A stretch of 64,000 nt of DNA. Source: Larix kaempferi (Eukaryota > Streptophyta > Pinopsida > Pinales > Pinaceae). The DNA lies in contig BSBM01001068.1 of NCBI GenBank assembly GCA_027924585.1, forward strand, positions 248,001 through 312,000. The letters are read 5' to 3'. This document shows positions 1 to 12,856 of this stretch, piece by piece. The notes beneath the pieces are model-generated. The model did not search any database and was not told where the DNA came from. It worked only from the letters and a program-made list of their open reading frames with translations. Every line of letters starts with the position of its first letter. Positions within the stretch are counted from its first letter, which is position 1. A program made the position numbers and the translations under genes.

Positions 1-1240
1 GATGAGTGTTTAAACAAATTGGCGAGTAGCGAATCACGTTGCAAACTTTGGACTATGCAAAGTTATACTTCTTGTCGGCAAACCCTCAGGCTATCATGCA
101 TCTAAGGACTATGCGATATGGGAAGGATACTTGATGAGAGGATAATGCTATGAAGACTGCGCTTCCTCTTACAAACTTATGCAACTTGATAGATCTTACT
201 TAGTGTTAAAAGATGCATTCAACAAGCATAGTAGCCTACAACCCTTGCAAACTTATACACTATGATAGCAAATGATGTCATCGCACACTTCCTGTGCTAC
301 GCTGACTATCTAGCCAACTAGTTCATGCATTCATCTAACTGCGAAGTGCTGGTGCATTCGGCATTCATTCGTAGATGTGATTACTTAACATATTATCCCC
401 ATCATCATCTTTATGGAGAATACATATAAAAGCAAATCACATAAACTCATAAACAATAATTAACCATTCATCATAAGTAAAGACACAAATGCAAACACAT
501 AAGCAATCACATAACACATAATTTAACGTGGTTCACCCCCAGGATGGGAGCTACGTCCACAGGAACTGTTGTTGTATTATTTTTGGGAAGGGTACAATAG
601 TTCCAATTTGCGCACTCAGTTGCAGACTCTCTTCTATCTCAGTAGGTCTCCGCGCACGCAGCTGCAGAGCCTCTTACAATAGAAACACAAAGCAGGTCTT
701 GCTCAAGATTACACAATTAAGATTCAAACCCAACATTAACCATTTCCCTTACAAAATGTGCCCCTTTTATAGATCATGCCCGTAGGTCATGTCTTTACAA
801 TGCATGGGAAACAAACCTAATGTTTCCCATAACTGTCGTGGTTTTCCACTAATCGGACTGTTAGGCTCTGATAGTGACTCCTCCATCATGGCCATTTTCT
901 GCACGTGGTCACATCGCCTTCATCCCCCCTGTTGAGCGCATTCCGACATGTCGCTTTCACCATGTCGATTCTTCTCTAACGGATTTATGTGGCCGATCCA
1001 TGTAGTTCTACTGACTTTTCTTGTGTGACCGGTCGCTTTCCTTCCGCATCACTCCTTACCCTCCTGCTGGTAATCATGGAGTATCTTAACCAAAAATAGA
1101 CCACCGATGATCTTACCAGAATGTATACCGTTTTCCTTCCAAAACTTTGTCTTACCGGATCACCACAGATCGATATCTTCGCGGTGATACCTCTTCATAA
1201 CGCTGTAACTTTGCGGCCCTGGATTTCTTATTTTGTTTAT
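1..1240. other. Unassigned sequence with spurious short ORFs
   Basis: I recognise no gene here. Around 525-560 there is an ACGTGGTTCAC...GGGCTACGTCCAC-like stretch of a kind often seen in plant repeats and near copia LTR ends, so part of this may be old repeat. The short plus-strand ORFs (528-785, 1121-1451) have no recognisable domain, and some overlap the 3' end of the minus-strand coding-like sequence that begins at about 1242. Confidence 0.4.
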
Positions 1241-1241
1241 G

Positions 1242-2987
1242 CTAGGTTGCGATGTATCCTCGCAGCTTCCCCCAAAACTGTCTTTTCCAAAAAGTCTTCA
1301 TCTGAAATGCGCTCAACTTTGCAGTTCCAAAACTGTTTTTCCAAAAATGCCTTACTTGGGCCAGGCCCAACAACCATTCCTTCCCCAAAGGATGATTGTG
1401 GATTCTGAGAGATTCGAAGGAAATCTTGGCATTAGTATATATCTCATATGATATTGGACCAAGTCTCTTGGAATTATTTTTCAATCCCACCCATATCTCA
1501 AAACAACATTTTATTTTTTCAACTTCTTGTTTTCCTTCAATCTCTCCCTCCAGTGGCTTTGGAGTAAACTCATATTTCTTTTGATTAAGATTTTCTTTGT
1601 AAGTTTCTTTGGGATAAGAATCTCCATTTCCATCCCATGGAGAAGGAATTCCTAAATTCAACACATCTTTGAACGTGGCTTTGAAGGAACTTATCTCATC
1701 AATGAGTTGTTTGACATTATCCCTCATTGTAAAAGCATATGTCTGCTTAGTGATCATTTATATTTCCATTTTAATGATATGAGTCCTATTAGTAATACCC
1801 TTTCTAGCCAATTGTCTCTTTTTCCTACTGTTCAAGTAATCTATGACCTTTGCAGGTTCTTTTGGCATGCCTCTCGATTGTTTTTCAACTGATTTTATTT
1901 CTTTATTATCCTCAGTATCCAGATCCAACTCATCCTGAATGAATTCAAAATAATCCCACTTCTCCATAAACCATTCTTCAATTTTTTCCCAAATAGCTTG
2001 TGTCATTCTTCTCAATAATTGTTCTCCTCGAACATTGATTTGGAGAGCAGTTATTTGGCTCTTTACATCCCCCACTTCTCTTTCTAGTTCTATAATGTCA
2101 TCCTCTTTCTTACTCACTTCACTTTCCAACTCAAGGATTCTATTATCCTTTGTTTCCAAATCCCTTTGGGTTTCATCAAGATTACCTCTTAAGTCATTGT
2201 CCTCCTCAATGGTTTGAGGGATTGACCTCAAATTTCCCTGTTCTTCTTCCATTGCATCTATGTCAATGGTTCCTGAAATATCAACATGTGGCTCACCTAT
2301 AGTCTTTGCTACTTCAAGATGGCTTTCTGCTCCTCTGCTACACATGATACTCTTTTTATGCATGCAGTAGGATGACTCTATATTGGGATTGCAGGAATTG
2401 GCATTAACGACTAACCTTCTGCTTGAATTGTTGGAGTTGCAATTGTGGTATTTATCTCCTCAGTAGAAATTTTAGTTGCTGCCAATTTCAAGTTTGAAAT
2501 TTGCCAATGTAGATCATCAATTTTCCTTCTTCTATCTTCATATAGTTGCTGGAACTCTAACATGATGGCATAAATCACTTCTTTTTCCTCTTGAACCTAC
2601 TTCAGTTCTTCGGTCTTCACTGGGTCAATTGTGGGGATTTTAAGCTTCTTCTTAAGTGTGTCTATTTCATTGTTTTTTTAATCCATGCGTGATTTGATAT
2701 GAGATCCATCAGAGGGATCTGCTACTAATGCCACCAATTTTGATTCCAATGAGTTAATGGTAATTTGTTTGTCTCTGGTAGTCAATTTCTCCATTTTATA
2801 AATATTTTCAAAATTCTCAAGGGCAAGCCTCAGTTTTCTTTCTTCCTTCTATGATTTTACAATTTTTGTACACATCATATCACTGGTTTGTTTGTAAAAT
2901 TCCATTTGATCAATTTTACTAAACTCTTTGAAGTTCACAATATGTTCCTCTGCTCTCAAGTCATTCAGCTTGACTGGTTTAGGCACT
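1242..2987 (-). pseudogene. 3' half of a split coiled-coil coding sequence
   Basis: This is the downstream portion of the coding-like sequence interrupted by the gypsy element at 2988-19687. The piece nearest the insertion (2983 leftwards) is rich in Lys/Glu heptad-like runs but carries several stop codons. It is followed by a 201-codon open stretch (2363-1758) with strong coiled-coil character, for example LETKDNRILELESEVSKKE. After one TAA comes a 171-codon stretch (1757-1242) that is less coiled and rich in aromatic residues. One frame change near 2330-2400 separates the first piece from the second. The protein family is not recognised. Large globular-plus-coiled-coil ORFs of this kind occur in repeats of large plant genomes, so this may itself be part of an older mobile element rather than a host gene. 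Confidence 0.5.
2983..2987. repeat. Left target-site duplication of gypsy element (gcact)
   Basis: The five bases before the left LTR (gcact) match the five bases after the right LTR (acact) at four of five positions. This is the 5-bp size expected for Ty3/gypsy integrases. Confidence 0.7.
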
Positions 2988-4907
2988 TGTTGGCCAGAAG
3001 AACTGTCTTAGGCCAACTAGGGAAAAACAGTCCACACACTCAACTTAGTACAGTTTGTATGTGTTTGGAATAACTGTTTCTCACAGGATTTAAGGCCCTA
3101 CTGCCTATGTTTTGTGCTCTCAAAGATAGAGAGTCTCCTAAGGTGAGCGAATCTCGAAAAAGAAACTAACTGTTAACAACTATAAAAAATCCTAGAACTA
3201 CTTATGTTCTAATCCTAAAGACTATCTAGAAACCAAAATTAGTGATTGCTAATATTATTCTATGATAAACTAACTTATGCTACCCTATCTAAAGTCAACA
3301 TTCCTATCTCGGCCAAGAGCAAAGGCTTGTTATTTGACTGAAAATCTGAAGTAAGAACAATATTCATTAGTTACCAATAAACATCCTAAACAATAAAGGT
3401 GAATTTAAATTATTTTATAATAGATAGAACACAACTATTATAAAATAATCTATATATGAGAACTTCAAACCAAAAGCCAAGATTCACCAACAGAATTATG
3501 TTATTCAGAAAACATGAAAGATATAATTAAACTAACTTGCAATTCGAACAAGATCACCCTGCAAACTAGATAATTACAAAATTTGATCAACCACTATTGA
3601 CATCATAGAAAAGTTCATCAACATCAATGAGTAAGCAAATCAATTAATGATTCAGACAACATAAGCATTTGAATTTCTCATGAAAACATTTCACATACAA
3701 TATAAAGACATTTATATATGAAAAGCAAACAAGATAACAAAAGGAGAGATGAATCACACAGTATTGATTATCCAAAACTTAGCGAAGGTTTTGGTATCCT
3801 GGCACATTTGACAGTCATCAGAAGAAGTTCATGAGACAATCTGTGTAAACAGAATAAAAAAACGTATTGCTGTATAATAAAATCTCCCCAATGTCTTAGA
3901 AATTGAACCCCTCATCAAAGTTTTGGGATTGTTTATATAGAAAAAGAAATGAGCATATAACTTCCTATCAGTTCTATTTTCTTGGAACCACGTGGATCCC
4001 TACAATAATAACATATCACTTAATGCTACTTATGATATAACTGGAATGTATGCCAACTGGTGACACCTGGATTGGAATAACACATAAGATAATCTTCAGA
4101 ACTTAGTGGATCACTCCCTTATCGTTATTCCTGGGCATGAGATAATTTGCATCAATCACCATCAACCGCCGGCACCAAAAATGGGATATGATGCCAATGA
4201 AAGAAACCAACTGCGTGTGTATAGGGTTTTGAACAGGTACACTTCAACAAAATGAACTCCAAAATTAAAGCCACATGATTGACCTTCATTTCCAAGATTG
4301 CATAACACCTGGATTTTTTATAGAACAAATCAGTTAGGAATTGTAAACAAATCCCAATAATTGATTAATACAGATATAATAATGAATAGGATGTCTGCAG
4401 AATTTTTAATTCCGTAGATGTCCTCATAAAAACAAAAAAATCTGTATTAGAATAACAAATTGGTTATATTTTTTGACCTGTATAGATCCGATTTTATATC
4501 ACCTGACAATTCAAACAAAATCATAAAATAAAAAATGAACCTCATTTTAAACAACATTATGATTTTGGAGATGACTGAACTAATACTTGAACTGGGACCA
4601 CCCTCCTTGCTTCATTCAATTTAGCTTTGAACCTCACAACCCTTTTCTTTGCAATCTTGTTTTGCTTGATTAATCGTTTATTTTTCATCAGAAGATTCCT
4701 ACCATAAGCCTTGTACTAGGTTTTCTTCTGCTTCAAAGAATTCCACTTATCAACCAAATAGGACAAGTCAGCTTTTAAACTCGCGATCTCTTCCATGGAA
4801 AATGTATTAACCACTTGTGCTTCCTTCAACTCTGTTTCTAAAGATGAAATAACTTGAGCCACGGGTATTTCAACGGGTCGATGCACTGGTTCCATGTTTG
4901 GCCTTGT

Positions 4908-5162
4908 TCACAGCTCTTGGTTCAATTCTTGTTCTGCGCTAGGCATTGGATTGGATTTTTGAACACTTATACCTTCATGCTGAGAGGCCGAAAAATACTT
5001 AAGGTCGAGGATCGTGGGTCCGATGGGAGCTGGATGTGGTCGTGACTCAGAGGAATCACTCAATTCAACCATCGGGGCGTCTTCTGCAACTAGTTCTCTT
5101 TTTGCAAAAAGTGCAGCAGCCATGCTGCGATTAGTCCGGCGAATGGCTTGATCACTAAGCAT
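4908..5162 (-). pseudogene. LTR-borne ORF B, left copy (truncated)
   Basis: This is the left-LTR version of the 193-codon frame at 16952-17533. The first ~85 codons are closely similar, including the start MLSDQAIRRT, and a stop then shortens it. The homologous reading resumes downstream as a Lys-rich coiled coil ending near 4590. It has no recognised domain. Confidence 0.5.
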
Positions 5163-5382
5163 TTTGCTAACTTCTTGTTCTGCTGGTTTGTGACAGGGAT
5201 TGATCTATGGCTGAAGCTGAGGATCACATGGGGGGAGGTGGAATAGTCGTAGGTTGACTCGTTTGGGGCAGAGGACTATCACAGGGTATTTCAGGGCTTA
5301 ACTCAGCATTGGGGTTAGGATGACTGATACTTGGGGTTTGGCTGGGTTCAAGCACTTCATCTTCAAGATCATTTTGAGACCC

Positions 5383-6033
5383 CTATTCTTCTAACACTGG
5401 CCGAACCCGTTTATACCTGGTTTTGGACCTTCGACGGGGCCATTCGTCGTTTTCTCCGAAATTATTGTGGGTAAGGAAAGATTCCCATGAATCACCCAAC
5501 TCCCCCAGCTGGTAAGAAACAAGAATTTTGATAAGCCCGCGGTGAAACAGGCTGCGTTCTTTATCCCCTATATTTGCCTGATAAGTGACGGCCATCTTCT
5601 CCAAACTACTCAAAAAATAATAAGGCATATTCACAAAATGCCCTCTAAAAATCATCAATAGCCTGATATGATAAAACTGGGTTTGAGATAGACGTCCCTC
5701 GCAAGTAACATACCTGATAATCAGCCCGAGCATGGCACACCATTTCTTCCTTAGCAGACGAGATGGGAAACCGGACTTGTATTTAGTTTTTCAGTTAGTT
5801 GGATTCAAGAACTCCTTCCATTCATCGTTTTTTAAATGCTTACCCTTGTACCAGCGTTCTCCCTCCATGGGAAATCCAATAGCTCGAGACACAAATTCCT
5901 CCGATAATTCCAACACGATATCGCCGACATGTGCTTTCACACCATCAAACGAAATCATGAATGCCCTAGAGACCATTAGATTGAAGATAGAGAACCTCTG
6001 CAGGAACCCTAACCATCCTGCCCTTGTCACCAT
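5383..6033 (-). pseudogene. LTR-borne ORF A, left copy (broken)
   Basis: Two open stretches in one frame (6033-5791 and 5733-5383) match the right-LTR ORF A. They share the blocks GWLGFLQRF, PMEGE.WYKGKHL and FYHIRLLMIFRGH. A TGA after NPTN near 5791 ends the first stretch where the right copy reads on through an Arg codon. The start region lies further upstream near 6240 and has a 2-base deletion relative to the right LTR. Confidence 0.55.
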
Positions 6034-6299
6034 TTCACGACATTCAAGAGCGACATCTAAGTATTAATCGCCTATAAGCTCAAACTTAGGCACAGGGGCC
6101 ATGGTAACGATCATACAAAACTCTAGGATCCTCACAACCCTGGCAGAACAATGAAACGAGCTCATCCTTGGCCCGTGCAGGTTAATGAAAATCCCAACCG
6201 AATTCATCTCATCAAGGTATTGTAGACACATACGCAGTCATGGAAGGTGGAATCATAATGCCTTAGAACTGGCAAGGGTTTTCGAAAATCGCAAAAGGC

Positions 6300-6485
6300 T
6301 CAAGGTGCAATAATACCGCTCAAAGGAATGAAAGTAGGGTGAGAGTTAGACGCGACATTTGCCCCATGTGAAACAATAGATGGAAAAATGGTATGGTTAC
6401 GCAGCAAAGAAAACCTTCGATCATATGATATTTCCCATATTAGCCGACACCTTCCCATAAAATATGATGCATTAGATATAACCAA
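6300..6485 (-). other. Short LTR ORF, left copy
   Basis: A 61-codon reading frame (MVISNASYFMGRCRLIW...) is conserved almost residue for residue at 18673-18858 in the other LTR. It lies upstream of ORF A and in another frame. Function unknown; it could be an upstream exon of ORF A or a chance open frame. Confidence 0.3.
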
Positions 6486-7316
6486 AGTTCAAACGTTTAA
6501 AACATAAGTTAATGGTTATCATCGCATGATCCTCTAGCACTTGATATCATTAATGTCATAATTCAATAATGCACGATAATGTCGATTCAATCAAAATGAA
6601 GATAATCATAGTGATAAATAAATAAACAAATAATTAATGAATGTGGTGAAGATTTCGATTATCTTCTAAGAATCATGTTGATCAGCTATGATCGAATCAT
6701 TTGACATTACCTTAGGCATCATAATTTTATTTTTTTTTATCATTTTATGGATCTTATCCCATTATAAATACAAAAGTCTACAAATAAGGATAAGTAGATA
6801 AATAAAATGAGCTTATAATATTGGTATGAGACCAACAATAATATTCATGATTGTCACCAGGAGATTAATTTGATGAAAGGTAACTCATTAGACCAAACAC
6901 ATAGATGGAAGAGACAACTTAAAATGTGATGTATTAGTCTATTAAGTCAATAGTTTAAGATCATCAATGAAATGAGTTTGTTTGACTTTGGATTTGTAAA
7001 GATGACCAATATGGTAAAGATTAGGAGCTGCTAATTTAAGGATCGTGTAATTCACAAATGATCAACTAGAAAGACAAAACCAAGTCAAGCGGTTTAATTA
7101 AAGTGAAGGCTGATGTGAATTCCCCTATGCCAATCGACCTATCAAATTTATTGGGAGAACCTTCAGAATCAAAGATTATGAAGGCACTCCTAAAATATAA
7201 TGGATGAGTGTCTATCAAAGTGGTGACATGCAGTATGGTTCTTTGTCTTCGAAACTTATATCATGACCAATTGGATTTTAGTGCTCAATTGCTCCGGAGG
7301 GTGTTGCTTTCCAACA

Positions 7317-9190
7317 AATGGCGACATGCTAGGAACGAACCAGTTATCTCTGTGCAAAGGGAAAAATTTCAATACCTCAGATAATCATAAACAATGTTTC
7401 GAAGCACCAAACTCCTGTTTGGATGATTCAAACCCAGACTAGTTCCAACATGTTGGCCTCACTTATTCAGCAACAATGAGCCTTTGGTTGTTATCTGAGC
7501 ATTCCTTACCTACTTCAACTTTTGACAATCAAGGTAAAGAATGACTTAGCTCCAGAGGAAATCTTTGAGGCTTGAGACAGTTTAACCAATGTCACTGAAA
7601 GATATAGCTACTTAAGAATGCCAGATAATTCTCTTCTCTTGCAAACAAAGGAAGCAGGTGATATTTATTCATTTTCATTCATTCTCCCTTTTTGTTTTTT
7701 TGAATCTATATACAGATTAATAAATATGAAAATTGCTAAACATAGATACTACCTTAGCTTGGTGACTAAATGATGGTAGCGTTATTCACCAGTCCTACCA
7801 AAAACTGATCAGGCCAGCTCGTAATGAGACTTCCTGCCCCCTAGCTTTTAAACCAAGGATCGTTGTCCTGGCTTGATGACCAGATGTGGACAACGTCAAT
7901 CCAATAGAACTTATGATCATAACCAGACCAGCTCAGGACGAGGCCTTCTGTCCTCTGATTAACTTTTCTCATATTCAAAAATTAAAAAACAAATTAAAAC
8001 ATTTTTTTTTTTTAGTTCAAGACTATTGTTCAGGCTTGGTGACCAGAAATTAACAGCATCATTCATGAGAACTACTAAAGATAGACAAGTTGGCTCATGA
8101 TGAGACCCCCTGATTCTCATTTTTTTCAAACAAGAATCATCACCCCAGCTTGGTGACCAGATAATGGTGCTATCATCTTCGGTAGTGCTGATGATCATGA
8201 CAGGTCGGCTTTATAAAAAGACCTCCTGTTCTTGAAATAAAATTTTATTATTATGGGTTATTTACAAAGTATTTACAAAAAACTTGAGTTAGAAAACCAC
8301 TAGCCTCTTGAGATAGCTTGAAAGTGACTAAACATTGGTCGACTGATCTACATGCCTAATAGACACTACTAGAACCAGTAAATAATTTTCCTAAGTCGTT
8401 GGTCTTTTGGTAGACATTCAAAGATAACAGTTAAGGATTGCTACAAAAGACAGCAGGTTCACATACCAAAACCAGTTGTGAGAATTAACTTACCTTATAG
8501 GCATCAGATACTTTGAAGCAAAAGCGATAATTATGATCTGATATGTATTTCATTCATCCCAGTCAACACAGTTTTAACGAGTGGAAAATATTCCAAATCA
8601 TTCATATGCTCAGGCTAGATCCGATCAAAAGTGCATGGTATATCTGCTGAAGAAATATATACAACAAGAAGGAGGTTGATTATGTACAAAAGCAACAAAT
8701 CAGGTCAGGATGATTTTATGACTCAGCTGGATTAATAAAATTCTGCACAATGAAATCTGCCAAAGCACTGAGTCACTTGATTTATTAGCAAGGAAAAATT
8801 TGTTGGATCGACAATCATTTAAATCACCCGAATCTGATAAAACAAAACAGGAATCACTATATTCAATTGAAGACATGCAGATTTGCTTTATGTACAACAA
8901 TTAAGAAATAATAAAAGATGATGAAGTCATAAAAAATTAACTAAGAAGTTGGTCAACCTCATTATGAATAGACAAACATCAAATGAGTAACTAAAATCAA
9001 GATGGCCTTGATAACGAAACATTGTCGATGTAATCAATCACCGGATATTGATAAGTATAATTGATGACTGATATGAAAAGTGATCAGAAAATGTGAGACC
9101 ATCAGAATAGATAACCCTAAAAAAACTAAACAAAGCTAACTATGTACAAAAATATTTACAACAAAAATGTACAATGAGAATGGATCGAAC
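7317..9190 (-). other. 3' non-coding part of gypsy internal region
   Basis: This stretch lies between the integrase stop and the left LTR and is AT-rich. No coding segment is supported. No purine-rich tract sits against the LTR, where a polypurine primer would be expected. The first bases inside the LTR on the plus strand are instead AATGGCGACATGC, which looks like a primer-binding-site start. The tandem repeats at 7752-8235 fall here. Confidence 0.6.
7752..8235. repeat. Degenerate tandem repeat, four units of ~115-165 bp
   Basis: Four units each begin with a variant of CTTGGTGACCAGA (near 7752, 7868, 8031 and 8152). Each contains a GACCAG(C/T)TC...GATGAGAC-type segment followed by CTTCCTG or a similar motif. 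Tandem repeats between integrase and the 3' LTR are a known habit of Tat/Ogre elements, which supports the lineage call. Confidence 0.65.
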
Positions 9191-9199
9191 AGTGCAAAA

Positions 9200-10420
9200 C
9201 TACTGGAAGTATTTCTTAAGGACCTGTCCGTGCACCGGAAAGGTATCAGGTTGTCCTTGCAGAGTTTGCAACTGAAAGGTGCTAGGGCCTAACTTTTCTG
9301 CTATGATATACGGGCCCAGCCAAAGTCTCTGAAATTTTGTATGGTCTTTTTTGTCCTCGTGTGCTTTATCCCATTTTAAAACAAGATCACCTATCTGAAA
9401 CTCTCTGTCTGAGGATGACCCGTGATCAAACCAGGATTTAACAATTTTCTGATGCTTTGAGAAATGTCGTTTTGCATTTTCCCTCTCCTCTTCTAATTTA
9501 AACAACATATTTATTCTTTTTTCAATTGCAGAACATTCTGTGTCTTGTACAGATTGCGCAAGTTGTAAGGAAGGAAAGAACAAATTAGGAGGGAGTATAG
9601 CCTCAGTACCATATACCAGAAAGAATGGGGAATTACCGACAGAAGACTTTAGGGTCACTCTGTCGGCCCACAATGCCTGATACAGAATAGTGTGCCAATT
9701 TTTGTGGCTTTTAGCTATTAACCTTTTAAGAATTTTCAGCAAGTTCTTATTTGTTGATTCGGTAAGGCCATTGCCTTGGGGATGATAATTAGCTGAAAAC
9801 CTAATTCTGATTCCCTTTTCTACTACAAACTCAGTCAATTCTCCAGAAGAAAAATATGATGCGTTGTCAAAAACTAAAGACTCGGGCAATCCAAATCTAG
9901 TAATTATATGAGTCTCAACAAAATCGAGTACCTAACTTGTATTGACTAACCGCAAAGGAGAAGCTTCAGGCCAACGGGTGAAATAATCAATAGCAATTAT
10001 GTTGTATTTATGTTGGAGAGAAGATGGAGGATTGACTGGGCCCACTATGTCAAGCCCCCACTATTGAAAAGGTTTGTCCACAATCACTGGTTGTAAAGGG
10101 AAAGATGGCCTTTTGATTCTACCAGATGCCCGCTGACAATCCTGGCACTTTCTTACAAAAGAATGACCATCTTTAAATAAAGTTGGCCAAAAATAACCTG
10201 CTCTCAGGACTTTGTGAGCAGTAGTGTCACCTCAGAAGTGACCACTAGTAGGACCATCATATAATTGTCTCAAGACTGATTCAGACTCTTTCTTTTCTAA
10301 ACAACGGAGCAAAACACCATCTGCATTCTTCCTGAAAAGTATGTTATTCACTAACTGATACTGTGTTGATTTCAACTTGATAGCTCGCTTTTTCTTTGGT
10401 TTCAAGTGGTCTGGAAAACT
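9200..10420 (-). pseudogene. Integrase of the gypsy element
   Basis: Reading leftwards, a zinc-binding HHCC region (...SGHF..., then CQDCQR) is followed by the catalytic core. Its three acidic residues are visible: Asp in WGLDIVGP, Asp in VFDNASYF and Glu in GLTESTNKN. The C-terminal part ends in VHGQVLKKYFQ. The last 229 codons (9889-9200) are open. The N-terminal part has stops near 10234 (TGA), 10062 (TAG) and 9932 (TAG). The enzyme would insert element cDNA into host DNA. It is fused in frame downstream of the RT region, separated only by a stop at about 10424. Confidence 0.85.
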
Positions 10421-10426
10421 TCCTGT

Positions 10427-11917
10427 TTACAGATAAATGCGAATGTCAACGTACCAAGAATTAGCAGGATCTGGGATAAAATAAATTTCCTTTTGCAGCA
10501 ATGAAGCATCTAAGGGTAAGTCATCTTGACTTGCAGGTAAATGAGCTGATTTAGCTGCTAATTTACATAATCCCAATCCTCGTACAACCTGAGAGGGTTT
10601 AATCTCTAGGTCGTACTCCTGTAAAGCAGCCATCCAATGTGCCCGTTTCTCTCCTAAATCCTTCTGTACTAACAGGTTCCTTACTGTGGAGAAAGGAACA
10701 ATGACTTTCGTTTTTGACTTTAGGAGATAAGGTCTGAAGTGTTTGACTGCCTTAAACACAATGAAAGCTTGTTTGTCTACCTCATGATAATTTAATTCAG
10801 CTCCCTTCAAATTCAAACTCATGAATGAAATTGGCACTTCATGGTCTTCTTGGTTCTTCTGAGTAAGGACAGCAGCATAGGATATGTCAGAGGAAAAGGT
10901 GTACAAAATGAAATCTTTCTTAAAATCAGGGCTAAAAAATGAAGGGGCCTCAACAATGGCTTCTCTTATCCTGACGAATGACTCTTTCTCTTTCTCTCCC
11001 CATATAAAGTTACTATCTTTCTTTATCATGTTCTGCAGTGGAAGAACTATCTCTGAAAAACTAGGGACAAACCTTCTTACGAAATTTATTTTTCCCATGA
11101 AGGACTGCATAGCTCTCTTAGTAGTAGGAAAAGGAATTTTAGAGATGGCTTCAGTCCTTTCCGGGTCAATCATAATTCCTTCTTTTGATACCACAAATCC
11201 CAGCAAAATTCCTTTAGTGACTGCAAATATCGTCTTTTGGGGGTTTAGAGAAATGCCAAACCTCCTACATCGTTCAAGGACTTTACATAGGTGGAAGATA
11301 TGATCAGATTTGTTCTTAGAGTATACTGTAACGTCATCCAAGTAAACAACCACAGAGTGATTGATCAAACCTCTAAAAGCAACATCCATTTCCCATTGGA
11401 ATGTGGCCCCAACGTTTATTAATCCGAAGGGCATCTTCCTATAGGCATAGGTTCCCCAAGGGGTCTTAAAAGTAGTTTTCAATTGATCCCCAAGAGAGAC
11501 TAGGACCTGGTTATACCCAGAATAACCATCTAATAAAGATAGCATCTGAGCACCAGAGACTTTCTGTAAGATCTGTTCCATTGGTGGAACCGGATAATTG
11601 TCCTTTTCCGATGATTGGTTTAAGTTTCGAAAATCTATGCACATCCTAATGTCTCCATTTTTCTTTCTGGCAAGAACTAGGTTTGCTACCCACTGAGTAT
11701 GACATACTAGAAATATGATTCTAGCAGCAAGCAGTTTGTTCATCTCTTTCTTTACTGCCGGTTCTAAAGTAGGGTGCATTTTCCTGAGTTTCTGCTGAAA
11801 TGGCTTGGCTTCTGGTTTCATGGGAATTATATGTTGTATTATCTGTGTGTCAAAAGTTTTCAGGTCATCATATGTCCATGCAAATATGTCCTTAAACTCT
11901 TTAAACAATTTGATCAA
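10427..11917 (-). pseudogene. Reverse transcriptase plus degenerate RNase H (pol)
   Basis: This 496-codon open segment contains the RT fingers and palm (CIDFRNLN, LLDGYSGYNQ, MPFGLINVGATFQ) and the catalytic VVVYLDDVTVYS box (YLDD intact). The connection region follows, then an RNase H-like domain. That domain has lost key acids: the usual first Asp of the YTDAS-type strand reads YTFSSD, and the TDH-like position reads PFSTV. This fits Tat-lineage elements, where an extra archaeal-type RNase H makes the original one dispensable. The RT region itself looks undamaged. Upstream in the same frame are two stops (near 12083 and 11964), so the polyprotein as a whole is dead. Confidence 0.9.
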
Positions 11918-12085
11918 AGCTGCTTTCTCAGCTGGAGTACAATCTGATCCTAAATTTATGTTTTGGGGATTTGCTTATGTGCCTAATTTTATGGTTTCAT
12001 AATGCATGCTAGAACTGTTCGTTTTGCAGCTAGGCACTCCCTTGAATTTATCATGTAGATCATAAAAATTTTCAAGTCTAAGAAC

Positions 12086-12778
12086 TTAAGTAGGGATCGA
12101 GTTTACCAGCTTAAATGATTCGTCAACATAATGAGGCAGATGGATTATTGATAAATTGTGCAGATCCTCTTCATGTGTAATCTTGTCAAATGTCGTTTCT
12201 TTAAAAGCATCCGCTCCGGTCAAAAAGTCAATAATCTGAGAATCATCATTAAAAGCACGCCAATTAGTGATATTATTAGGGATTGATGGTCTAAATAATA
12301 ATTCAACAGAAAAGATATTGGGAGAGAAGTTTTCCGATGGGAGAAGCCGTGAGGCCACATTCGCCAAAAGATCAGCTTCTGTATTCTGAAAGCACGGAAT
12401 AGAGTTAATATTAAAGGCATCAAATGCTAAAATTAAGTTCCATACCTCCTTTTGATAGCTTCGCAGATGGTTAGATAAACAATGTATAGAATCGCAAACT
12501 TGACGAACAATCATTTCAGAATCACTGAAAGCAACCAATACCTTTACATTTAAATCTGACGCTTTCTTTTATCCCTGAATGAGAGCCTCATATTCAGATG
12601 AATTGTTTGTGCACAAGAATTCCAGTCTGCAAGACAATAAATGTTTATTTCCTAAAGGGTCTAGGAGCATACAACTTGCCCCTGCACCGTCTTTTGATCG
12701 TGCACCGTCAAAGTATAAATGCCAAGGCTTATCAGTAAGATTATCTACATTATTTACATTATTTACAGTATTTAACAA
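12086..12778 (-). pseudogene. Archaeal-type RNase H placed between protease and RT
   Basis: Two same-frame open stretches (12778-12569 and 12538-12086) form an RNase H fold of the archaeal/bacterial-like type. Asp is seen in LYFDGARSKDGAGAS, Glu in NNSSEYEAL, Asp in AFSDSEMIVRQ and Asp in NTEADLLANVAS, so all four catalytic acids are present. A single stop near 12566 breaks it. About 60 further residues link it to RT. In canonical angiosperm Tat/Ogre elements this domain lies after the RT-RNase H; here it is upstream of RT. Confidence 0.82.
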
Positions 12779-12856
12779 TCTGGAAGGAGCTTCCTGGAAA
12801 TCACAATGTAAAATTTCTGATTTAATTACAGAATCAACAAGTGCTGATTTATGTGC

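Larger units (their letters stand above)
2988..7316 (-). repeat. Left (3') LTR of the gypsy element
   Basis: This copy begins TGTTGGCC and ends TTCCAACA on the plus strand. Its last bases differ from the right copy (TGCCAACA) by one base inside the terminal inverted repeat. It aligns with 15347-19687 along its whole length. It holds the same internal ORFs as the other LTR but with different lesions, for example a TGA at about 5791 where the right copy has an open codon. Confidence 0.92.

Noticed and set aside
4140-4200. Possible tRNA gene signals in the LTR
   Set aside because: No cloverleaf-compatible A and B boxes with matching acceptor stem could be found there or elsewhere by eye.
6600-7000. 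Separate solo element inside the left LTR
   Set aside because: The same sequence is present at the matching place in the right LTR, so it is part of the LTR itself.
10884-11303. 139-codon plus-strand ORF
   Set aside because: Antisense shadow of the reverse transcriptase ORF.
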